Part shown: positions 5,865 through 11,824 of the stretch, one piece after another
Layout of the letters: each line of letters begins with the position of its first letter
How positions within the stretch are numbered: the first letter of the stretch is position 1
Origin: Flavobacterium psychrophilum
GTDB taxonomy: Bacteria; Bacteroidota; Bacteroidia; Flavobacteriales; Flavobacteriaceae
Assembly: GCA_945861915.1 (NCBI GenBank)
Contig: CAMAWK010000026.1
Coordinates: 1 to 16,865, forward strand
Length of the DNA stretch: 16,865 nt
Reading direction: 5' to 3'
Translations under genes and position numbers: made by a program
Notes under the pieces: generated by a model
The model's input: the letters and a program-made list of their open reading frames with translations, nothing else
Told to the model about the DNA's origin: nothing
Databases searched by the model: none

Positions 5865-7109
5865 ATGAACACTACTGTATCAATTCTCTTTTACATCAAG
5901 AGATCAAAAGTCAACAATGAAGGCATTTGTCCTATTTATGCAAGAGTTACAATCCAAGCCAAACGATTTGAGTTTAGTGCTAACAAGTATGTAAATCCAG
6001 AGAAATGGTCGTCAGAAGGCACCAAAGTAAAGGGCACTAATGAAGAAGCTAGAACAATAAATAGCCATCTAGATTATTTGAAAAATCAAATTTTAGAAGC
6101 TGAAAAAAGATTGTTTAAAAAGGACATCCAAGTTACATCTGAAAATTTGAAGAATGAATTATTTGGAATTACTGAAACTAAACGTATGCTCGTTCCCATT
6201 TTCGAAGACCACAACAACAAAATTAAAGAACTGGTTGGCAAAGAATATGCCCCAGGAACATTAGAACGCTACAAAACTTCGTTGAGTCATACTAAAGAAT
6301 TTCTGCAATGGAAATATAAAGTTTCCGATATTGAGATAAACAAAATAGATCATGCCTTTGTTAGCGATTATGAATTTTGGTTAAGAAGTGTTCGGAATTG
6401 TGCCAATAATACAGCGGTTAAATATATTAAAAACTTCAATAAAATAATTAAAATTTGCCTGGCTAATGATTGGCTAGACAAAAATCCGTTTGCTAACTAT
6501 AAATCGAAAGTTAAAGAAGTCGAGCGAGTTTATTTAACTGAAGAAGAAATTCAAAGAATAATTGAAAAAGATTTCAAAATAGAAAGATTGTCTTTGGTAC
6601 GAGATATATTCCTTTTTAGCTGCTTTACCGGCTTGGCATATATTGATGTGAAAAACTTAACAAAGTCGCATATAAGTATCGGTATAGATGGCGAGAAATG
6701 GATTTTTACACACAGACAGAAGACCGAAACAGCCTCTAAAATTCCTATACTTTCAGTAACACAAATGATTATTGACAAATATGAAAACCATCCACAAAGC
6801 AATAATCAAGATAAACTATTACCAATTTTGACCAATCAAAAAATGAATTCTTACTTAAAAGAAATAGCTGCCGTTTGCGATGTTGAAAAAGAATTAACCT
6901 TTCATATTGCTCGACATACTTTTGCAACGACTGTAACGCTTACAAATGGTGTTCCGATTGAAAGTGTAAGCAAAATGCTAGGGCACAAAAACCTTCGAAC
7001 AACCCAACATTATGCTAAAATTCTAGATAGAAAAGTGAGTGAAGATATGAAGATGTTGAGAGACAAATTCTCAATTAAAAGAGTAGAAAAAGATCAAAAA
7101 ATAAATTAA
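5865..7109 (+). CDS. int: Tyrosine recombinase (integrase), Bacteroidetes type
   Basis: The product is 414 residues. The N-terminal about 100 residues form the arm-type DNA-binding domain (V-S-I-L-F-Y-I-K-R-S-K opening, W at 48 in N-P-E-K-W), residues about 105-210 the SAM-like core-binding domain, and residues about 222-400 the catalytic domain. Visible active-site residues are K286 (beta hairpin, R-Q-K-T-E), H347 and R350 (H-I-A-R-H-T), H374 (L-G-H-K) and the nucleophile Y383 (Q-H-Y-A-K-I). The first catalytic Arg is missing: the motif reads T-G-L-A-Y-I-D-V at 255-262. This is the known pattern of Bacteroidetes recombinases such as IntDOT, so it does not imply inactivity. It should integrate and excise the element, acting at the nearby att region. 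It begins 204 bp past the tRNA terminator and is transcribed away from the tRNA. The RteC gene follows after 78 bp. Confidence 0.93.
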   Translation: MNTTVSILFYIKRSKVNNEGICPIYARVTIQAKRFEFSANKYVNPEKWSSEGTKVKGTNEEARTINSHLDYLKNQILEAEKRLFKKDIQVTSENLKNELFGITETKRMLVPIFEDHNNKIKELVGKEYAPGTLERYKTSLSHTKEFLQWKYKVSDIEINKIDHAFVSDYEFWLRSVRNCANNTAVKYIKNFNKIIKICLANDWLDKNPFANYKSKVKEVERVYLTEEEIQRIIEKDFKIERLSLVRDIFLFSCFTGLAYIDVKNLTKSHISIGIDGEKWIFTHRQKTETASKIPILSVTQMIIDKYENHPQSNNQDKLLPILTNQKMNSYLKEIAAVCDVEKELTFHIARHTFATTVTLTNGVPIESVSKMLGHKNLRTTQHYAKILDRKVSEDMKMLRDKFSIKRVEKDQKIN

Positions 7110-7130
7110 ATCAATTTTAAGATTTGGATA

Positions 7131-7177
7131 TTTTAGGTTTGTTTTTTTGAATTAAATCAAAATTTATAAACCTAAAA
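7131..7177 (+). promoter_or_regulatory. Promoter overlapped by a 10-bp inverted repeat, upstream of the RteC gene
   Basis: TAGGTTTG (7134-7141) is an exact match to the -7 consensus TAnnTTTG. It sits inside the left arm of a perfect inverted repeat, TTTTAGGTTT (7131-7140) and AAACCTAAAA (7168-7177), spaced by 27 bp. The gene starts 10 bp after the right arm. This could be an operator straddling the promoter and start region, or an RNA hairpin in the leader. No good -33 TTG is present. Confidence 0.5.
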
Positions 7178-7187
7178 CACCCAAAAA

Positions 7188-8036
7188 ATGAACACAAAAT
7201 TTAAACAAACGTTATTTGAATTAACAGAACAATTAAATTTTATCAATCTAGAAATGGATGATTTAATAGTAAAGTCGGTAAAATCAATTGAAATAACATT
7301 AACGGCAATAAACCATCTTAAAAAGCAATTTCTTAAAAACAAGACAATTAGCACAGATACTGAAATAGATTTCTTCAAAAACATTAAACCCAAATTTACC
7401 TCTCTTTCTATATATCATAACACAATATTAAAAATTGAAACAAAAATGCCACATGGTGGAGAAAAAATAGCAAAAAAATACCTCAATAATGAATTAAAAA
7501 AGCTAAAACGGTTCTTCGACAACAATTTAGATTTTTATAATTACCACAGAACAGGAAGTAGTTTTCTCGATTTCAAATATTTTGTTAGAGGAAATTATGA
7601 TATAAAATTACGTTTGGATAGTTATTATTTTGAAACCGATCATAACTTTTCAACATCACATGATTTTAAAGTGGCTAAGATTCTTGCCTATGATTTAGTA
7701 CAGGTTTATTTGGAAACTAAAATTCTACAAATGAGCAAGAGGGATTACAAAGAAAAATCACAACTTGAACCGAAAGGGAAAATTATTTGGACAGGTTCAA
7801 AAGTGTCTTTAACCGAAATTTTATATGCTTTTCATACCAAAGGAGTTTTCAATAACGGAGCTGCTGAATTAAAAGAAATTGCAATCTATTTTGAAGAAAT
7901 ATTCCATATTGATTTGGGTCAATACCGTAGAACATTCCTTGAGATAAGGGAAAGGAAGTCTGACAGAACAAAATTTTTAAGTACTCTGGAAGAGGTCTTA
8001 ACTAAAAGAATGGATGAAACGGATGAAACTTTTTAA
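7188..8036 (+). CDS. rteC: RteC-family regulator
   Basis: The product is 282 residues, the usual RteC length. The C-terminal block from residue about 198 is diagnostic: I-I-W-T-G-S-K-V-S-L-T-E-I-L-Y-A, then F-N-N-G-A-A-E-L-K-E-I, then I-D-L-G-Q-Y-R-R-T-F-L-E-I-R-E-R-K and a final R-M-D-E. In CTnDOT, RteC is a winged-helix protein that activates the excision operon after tetracycline induction through RteA/RteB. Here no rteA/rteB or tetQ is seen, so the signal is unknown. It probably controls excision or the downstream HTH gene. Placement directly after the integrase is common in small Bacteroidetes elements. The symbol denotes the family, not proven equivalence to the CTnDOT protein. Confidence 0.9.
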   Translation: MNTKFKQTLFELTEQLNFINLEMDDLIVKSVKSIEITLTAINHLKKQFLKNKTISTDTEIDFFKNIKPKFTSLSIYHNTILKIETKMPHGGEKIAKKYLNNELKKLKRFFDNNLDFYNYHRTGSSFLDFKYFVRGNYDIKLRLDSYYFETDHNFSTSHDFKVAKILAYDLVQVYLETKILQMSKRDYKEKSQLEPKGKIIWTGSKVSLTEILYAFHTKGVFNNGAAELKEIAIYFEEIFHIDLGQYRRTFLEIRERKSDRTKFLSTLEEVLTKRMDETDETF

Positions 8037-8097
8037 TTCCCATCTCAATTATTTTTAATTATTCCCAACGGGGTTCAAGTTGTGATTTAAAACAAAT

Positions 8098-8114
8098 CAA
8101 AATGTACAATTTTG
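8098..8114 (+). promoter_or_regulatory. Inverted repeat upstream of the HTH gene
   Basis: CAAAAT (8098-8103) and ATTTTG (8109-8114) form a 6-bp inverted repeat around GTACA, 27 bp before the start codon at 8142. It lies in the 105-bp gap between the RteC gene and the excisionase-like gene. Its size and place fit an operator for a dimeric regulator such as RteC or the HTH protein itself, but AT-rich palindromes occur by chance. Confidence 0.3.
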
Positions 8115-8141
8115 TATCATAACAATCTAAAACGACACATT

Positions 8142-8447
8142 ATGGCAATTGAAGTAATTACTCGAGAAGATCTGAATGAATTTCGTTCACTTCTTCTTTC
8201 CGATTTAAATGCAATGTTTAATTCAAAACAACCACAGCCAAAACAATGGCTCAAATCTAGTGAAGTTCGAAAGTTATTGAATATCTCTTCAGGTACTTTA
8301 CAAAATCTTCGAGTAAACGGGACGATTACTTATACTAAAATAGGTGGAATTCTATATTATTCGAACTCCGATTTACAAAAACTCTTAGAATCAAACAAGG
8401 TGGAAGCAACACCTAATTTATTCAATCCAAAATGGCTAGTGAGATGA
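8142..8447 (+). CDS. Excisionase-like helix-turn-helix protein
   Basis: The product is 101 residues from the ATG at 8142. An upstream in-frame TTG at 8112 was not used, because it overlaps an inverted repeat and adds no conserved sequence. Residues about 36-85 form a MerR/excisionase-type HTH (HTH_17): Q-W-L-K-S-S-E-V-R-K-L-L-N-I-S-S-G-T-L-Q-N-L-R, then the wing T-K-I-G-G-I-L-Y-Y and S-N-S-D-L-Q-K-L-L. Such proteins in Bacteroidetes elements act as recombination directionality factors (Xis-like) or transcription regulators. The N-terminal 35 residues form a short helix, perhaps for dimerisation. The gene ends in ATGA, overlapping the start of the next gene by 4 bp, which suggests coupled translation. 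Confidence 0.85.
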   Translation: MAIEVITREDLNEFRSLLLSDLNAMFNSKQPQPKQWLKSSEVRKLLNISSGTLQNLRVNGTITYTKIGGILYYSNSDLQKLLESNKVEATPNLFNPKWLVR

Positions 8448-9274
8448 ATTACATAAAACATCTCACAGGTTTTTTTGATAAAGTTGCAAAAGACAGATTA
8501 CTAAATCCAACACATGTAAGCTTGTACATGTCATTGTTTCAATTCTGGAATTGCAATCGGTTCAAAAATCCAATTAGTATATCACGTGATGAAGTAATGC
8601 GAATTAGTAAAATTAGTTCTAAAGCAACTTATCATAAGTGTCTAAAAAACCTCCATTCACTAGGTTACATCAACTACGAACCGTCCTACAATCCATTCAA
8701 AGGAAGCCACGTTTACCTATTCAATTTTTCAGATGATTTAAAACCAATTCTAAAAAACGAAAAAACAACAATACCAAAAAATGAACCTGTTCTTGAACTA
8801 GTCAATGAACAAGTAGTGAACAAGTTCTGTACCAGTAGTGAAACAGGTACTGAACAAGCTCTAGTACCATATATAAACAATACAAACATACCAAACATTT
8901 CAAACGATTTAAAGATTGTAAACTTGGACAAGCGAGCAAAAAATTTTGAAAATGATGATGTTTTTTTTAAAAGTGAGACCGTTGAAAAAAAAGAAAAAAG
9001 TTCCGCGAAAAAAGAAAATGATATTGTGCCAGTGATAGAAAATGTCAAAGTCTATTTTCTAGAACAAAACTTTCCGGAAGTAGAAGCCATCAAGTTTTTC
9101 AATTACTTCTCCAGCAACGGTTGGTTAGTCGGTGGTAAAACCCCAATGATCGATTGGCAAGCAGCAGCACAAAATTGGATATTAAACGCACCTAAATTCA
9201 TTTCAAATGGACAACCCAGCAGAGCAAAACATCTCAACACAGGAGCAGACAAAGACTATTCAGAGCCATTATAG
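8444..9274 (+). CDS. Winged-helix replication/regulatory protein of the element
   Basis: The product is 276 residues from the ATG at 8444, which overlaps the TGA of the preceding gene. An ATG four codons earlier (8432) is possible, but M-N-Y-I-K-H-L-T-G-F-F is the start usual in this family as I recall it. Residues about 20-95 form a winged helix (N-P-T-H-V-S-L-Y-M-S-L-F-Q-F-W-N, S-R-D-E-V-M-R-I-S-K, K-A-T-Y-H-K-C-L-K-N-L, L-G-Y-I-N-Y). A long polar, Lys/Glu-rich linker (about 105-195) follows. The C-terminal segment, about 200-252 (V-K-V-Y-F-L-E-Q-N-F-P...W-Q-A-A-A-Q-N-W), resembles the short C-terminal module of DnaD/DnaT-type primosome proteins. With the DnaC-like ATPase that overlaps its 3' end by 68 bp, it may load a helicase on the excised element. 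That role is inferred, not shown. Confidence 0.75.
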   Translation: MNYIKHLTGFFDKVAKDRLLNPTHVSLYMSLFQFWNCNRFKNPISISRDEVMRISKISSKATYHKCLKNLHSLGYINYEPSYNPFKGSHVYLFNFSDDLKPILKNEKTTIPKNEPVLELVNEQVVNKFCTSSETGTEQALVPYINNTNIPNISNDLKIVNLDKRAKNFENDDVFFKSETVEKKEKSSAKKENDIVPVIENVKVYFLEQNFPEVEAIKFFNYFSSNGWLVGGKTPMIDWQAAAQNWILNAPKFISNGQPSRAKHLNTGADKDYSEPL

Positions 9275-9872
9275 TTACAATGAAGTAATTGTTTGGCTTG
9301 AGAAAAAAGGGATTGAATTATATGGTAATCATTTCAAAATGTTTGAAACTGATTATCCAATAATTTACAAACTCATTGCTTATTTTCTCAAAGACGAAGT
9401 AACTTGTTTTCAATACAACATAAACCTCAAGAAAGGAATTTTACTTTCTGGTCCGATCGGCTGTGGTAAAACATCGCTAATGAATTTAATGAAATACCTA
9501 ACACCAACCGAGCATAAATTTTTCGTAAAACCGTGTCGAGATATAAGCTTTGAATTTATTCAGGAAGGCTACCAAATTATACACAAATATAGTGTTGGCA
9601 AACTCTACCAATCCGAACCCAAAACAATATGCTTTGATGATTTAGGAACAGAAAACAACTTAAAATATTACGGAAACGAATGTAATGTGATGGCAGAAAT
9701 TCTATTAAGTCGCTATGATATTTTTATCACTAAAAAAATCCAAACTCATATTACAACTAATCTTTCTGCAAGTGAAATTGAGAATCTTTATGGAAATCGT
9801 GTAAGAAGTCGAATGCGAGAATTATTCAATTTAATAGCTTATGATAGAGGTTCAATAGACAAACGAAAATAA
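9207..9872 (+). CDS. AAA+ ATPase, DnaC/IstB-like helicase-loader type
   Basis: The product is 221 residues. Walker A is G-P-I-G-C-G-K-T-S at 82-90, Walker B I-C-F-D-D-L-G at 141-147, and sensor 1 H-I-T-T-N-L-S at 181-187. An Arg-finger region, Y-G-N-R-V-R-S-R-M-R-E-L-F, lies at 195-207, a signature shared with DnaC/IstB loaders. The N-terminal about 75 residues are helical and probably bind the partner. The gene starts inside the previous gene (68-bp overlap, other frame), so the two are very likely made together. The likely role is loading the host replicative helicase on element DNA, or partnering the winged-helix protein upstream. In larger Bacteroidetes elements mobilization genes tend to follow; here none does. 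Confidence 0.85.
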   Translation: MDNPAEQNISTQEQTKTIQSHYSYNEVIVWLEKKGIELYGNHFKMFETDYPIIYKLIAYFLKDEVTCFQYNINLKKGILLSGPIGCGKTSLMNLMKYLTPTEHKFFVKPCRDISFEFIQEGYQIIHKYSVGKLYQSEPKTICFDDLGTENNLKYYGNECNVMAEILLSRYDIFITKKIQTHITTNLSASEIENLYGNRVRSRMRELFNLIAYDRGSIDKRK

Positions 9873-9881
9873 ATTTCACAT

Positions 9882-10098
9882 ATGAAAAAAGCATACGTCA
9901 ATCGTCATTGCTGTAGAAGTTAGTTATTTCGGCATCAAAATTAACTTTAATAAATTTTGCTACTATACAAAACAACAGCCAAAATTATACATTAGAAAGA
10001 AACTATTTGGAGAAATATATAAAAAGCTTCAAGAAAAAGTTAAAAATACATCTTTGAAGAGAAAATATTTTGATGTAAAAGTGATTTGTAAATATTAA
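9882..10098 (+). pseudogene. Broken small reading frame of about 71 codons
   Basis: From the ATG at 9882 the frame reads M-K-K-A and stops after 13 codons. Shifting by one base in the A run at 9885-9890 opens a frame to TAA at 10096-10098, which would encode about 71 residues: a hydrophobic start (S-I-V-I-A-V-E-V-S-Y-F-G-I), then a very basic tail rich in K, Y and F (K-L-Y-I-R-K-K-L-F-G-E-I-Y-K-K-L, K-R-K-Y-F-D-V-K-V-I-C-K-Y). There is no ATG in the open frame. The change needed is +1, which does not fit a -1 slippery heptamer in this phase, so a frameshift mutation or sequencing error is more likely than programmed shifting. No family is recognised. It lies just after the ATPase gene, at the right end of the element. 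Confidence 0.35.
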
Positions 10099-10100
10099 AA

Positions 10101-10625
10101 TCAATTAGCCTCTTTGTTCTTTTGCATAATAACCTCAACAAACAATTGATCTACATTGGTTTTGTAGTTTCTTTTTTTTGTGAAATTTAAGTGTTTTATA
10201 CTTCCAAGAGTAGAATTATTTTCTATTTTATTTAGCAATGCTAGAGAACCATTAAATGAACCTTCTAATGAAAAAATATAGCTGGTGGTGGTAAATTCTT
10301 TTTCGGAGATAATGTGAGGTTCTTTAAAATCTATAATTTTAAGTGATAAAGAATCACTATAAATAGTAAGCTGTTTCAACAAATCGTTTTGAAAAGATTC
10401 AGAAACGGTTATTTTAAAATTAGACAATAATAAATCCAGTTGTTTTTCTTTTTGGTTTAATTGATGGGTCAATTTTGGAATGCTATTATTTTCAGTTAAC
10501 ATTTCTCTTTTGGAATCATACTCTTTGTAATACGCTATCGTATTCGAAATTGCAAAAGAATAGCAAATATATAATGCGATGAGAAAACCAAACAGCAGCA
10601 ATTTGTTTTTTCTATTGAGTCTCAT
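10101..10625 (-). CDS. PilO/GspM-like assembly protein
   Basis: The product is 174 residues: a short basic cytoplasmic N-terminus, one membrane helix at about 8-27 (L-L-L-F-G-F-L-I-A-L-Y-I-C-Y-S-F-A-I), a coiled-coil segment (about 30-65), then an alpha/beta domain. The end N-K-I-E-N-N-S-T-L-G-S-I-K-H-L-N-F...L-F-V-E-V-I-M resembles the ferredoxin-like fold of PilO/GspM. Such proteins pair with PilN/GspL in the inner membrane and link the cytoplasmic ATPase to the secretin. It starts 2 bp after the PilMN-like gene and is the last operon gene in the window. Sequence similarity within this family is weak, so the call rests on topology and position. No gene of this operon follows: the integrative element begins directly downstream. 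Confidence 0.65.
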   Translation of the reverse strand: MRLNRKNKLLLFGFLIALYICYSFAISNTIAYYKEYDSKREMLTENNSIPKLTHQLNQKEKQLDLLLSNFKITVSESFQNDLLKQLTIYSDSLSLKIIDFKEPHIISEKEFTTTSYIFSLEGSFNGSLALLNKIENNSTLGSIKHLNFTKKRNYKTNVDQLFVEVIMQKNKEAN

Positions 10626-10627
10626 AT

Positions 10628-11824
10628 TTATTTCAAGATTACTTTAATAGAAAATTCCGTTTCATTTAGCTCATTTTTTCCAAAACGAGAAATAATGACC
10701 TGATCTATCCACTTTAATTGTTCAATTGCTTCAACCCAATTTGTGAAACCACTATTATTAATAGTAGTTCCAGAAAGAGTGATTATTTTTTCTTGAGTTA
10801 GAATAGGCTCTTTTGGTTTTATCGTTTTTTCTAATGGATTGTACATTAACTCAGTTAACAAAATAGAAGAAGGAATCCTCTTCGTAATTTCGTTAATAAA
10901 AAGTGAACTTTGGGAGGAGGATACTGCTATAATATTTTTTGCTTTTTGCTCTTTCTCTTTAATACGTTTTTTTGTTTTCAATATTTCTTCAACAGAGAAT
11001 TTACCCAAAATTAAATTTTCACTAGCTTCTTGAGCTAATTTGAAATAGTGTGTGAAAATAAAAAAGTTAATTACCAAAATAGCTAACAAAGCACCAATCG
11101 TAATTTTTATGCCTTTCAAAAAGAAACTTTGTTGATTGTAATTTTCATAAAGCTGACCGCTGTAATTTATTAAATTTCCAGTATTTGTTGTACTATTGAA
11201 TAATAAGCGCAATATACCTGCAAAAGCCAATAAATTACTGCCTTGAATCTGTAGTCCGTTTATATAGTAATTCGATTCTATTGTTACTGAATTTGACTTA
11301 ATGATTTGATTATCTTCAACAAAGGAAATCGTTTGATGATTTGTATTTAATTCCTTTTCTTCGGAATAATTTATAATTTCGGCAATAGAACAGACTCCGA
11401 GACTTATTCCTGCAATGGATATTTCCTGTTTACGATAATTAGACAACAATTCTTCGATATATATTTTTCTACTTATAGCTATAATGGACTTGGTTTTTAA
11501 TCTCCATATTTCAAAGTAAAAATCATCCCAATTAGTATTAGGAAATCCTTTATTTAGTAACTTTTCGTCTGAAAAATCAATCCCCGTTATTTCTTTATGA
11601 AGTACTTGATTAGTGTTAACAACAAGAAAAAGAGGGATGTTTTTGCTACATTTTTCAGAAAGTTTTTCTGAATAGGATATTTTGTCTTTTTTAAAAATTA
11701 CGAGTTCTCCTTTTTTCTTTTCAACTAATAACAAAGCAATTTTTTCTTCATTATTCAAAGAAAAGTGTTCAATACTATTGTATTGTTTGCCAAGCAAAAA
11801 ACTTTTTAAAGAAGGTAAAATCAT
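10628..11824 (-). CDS. PilM/PilN fusion (GspL-like) inner-membrane protein
   Basis: The product is 398 residues. Residues 1-235 are cytoplasmic and may be a diverged actin-like PilM/GspL domain (G-I-S-L-G-V-C-S-I-A-E-I near 139, and a G-S-N-L-L-A-F-A-G-I-L stretch near 195, as in the end of PilM domains). One transmembrane helix lies at about 239-260. A basic coiled coil follows (about 265-300), then a PilN-type periplasmic domain (I-T-K-R-I-P-S-S-I-L-L-T-E-L, then I-T-L-S-G-T-T, W-V-E-A-I-E-Q-L-K-W-I-D-Q-V). The single-chain PilM+PilN layout is that of GspL, the T2SS linker between ATPase and periplasm. Its ATG overlaps the secretin stop codon (TAATG), indicating coupled translation. The PilN-like half is convincing; the actin-like half is inferred. 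Confidence 0.72.
   Translation of the reverse strand: MILPSLKSFLLGKQYNSIEHFSLNNEEKIALLLVEKKKGELVIFKKDKISYSEKLSEKCSKNIPLFLVVNTNQVLHKEITGIDFSDEKLLNKGFPNTNWDDFYFEIWRLKTKSIIAISRKIYIEELLSNYRKQEISIAGISLGVCSIAEIINYSEEKELNTNHQTISFVEDNQIIKSNSVTIESNYYINGLQIQGSNLLAFAGILRLLFNSTTNTGNLINYSGQLYENYNQQSFFLKGIKITIGALLAILVINFFIFTHYFKLAQEASENLILGKFSVEEILKTKKRIKEKEQKAKNIIAVSSSQSSLFINEITKRIPSSILLTELMYNPLEKTIKPKEPILTQEKIITLSGTTINNSGFTNWVEAIEQLKWIDQVIISRFGKNELNETEFSIKVILK

Larger units (their letters stand above)
5661..10098 (+). mobile_element. Small integrative element, approximate limits
   Basis: The block comprises a tyrosine recombinase, an RteC-family regulator, an excisionase-like HTH protein, a winged-helix replication-like protein and a DnaC-like ATPase, all on the plus strand. 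This gene set and order is typical of Bacteroidetes integrative, conjugative or mobilizable elements. It is wedged between the tRNA-Ser terminator and the 3' end of a minus-strand pilus-like operon. No relaxase, coupling protein, transfer gene or clear cargo is seen. The limits given are the flanking gene boundaries: no copy of the tRNA 3' end is found at the right side and no exact direct repeat of convincing length was seen, so the true attachment sites are unresolved. Confidence 0.6.

Noticed and set aside
8041..8141. Possible origin or CRISPR-like repeat in the gap before the HTH gene
   Set aside because: Only one small inverted repeat is present, with no iterated units or spacers.
8713..9048. 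111-codon minus-strand frame inside the winged-helix protein gene
   Set aside because: It is antisense to the Lys/Glu-rich linker, giving a Phe/Ser-rich nonsense protein with no upstream signals.
9885..9891. AAAAAAG as a -1 programmed frameshift site
   Set aside because: The shift needed is +1 and the heptamer is not in the required phase; six A are also short for efficient transcriptional slippage.
5517..10098. tRNA-Ser 3' end as the attachment site, with a duplicated tRNA fragment at the right end
   Set aside because: No second copy of the T-arm/acceptor sequence was found in the window, and the tRNA terminator is intact between tRNA and integrase.
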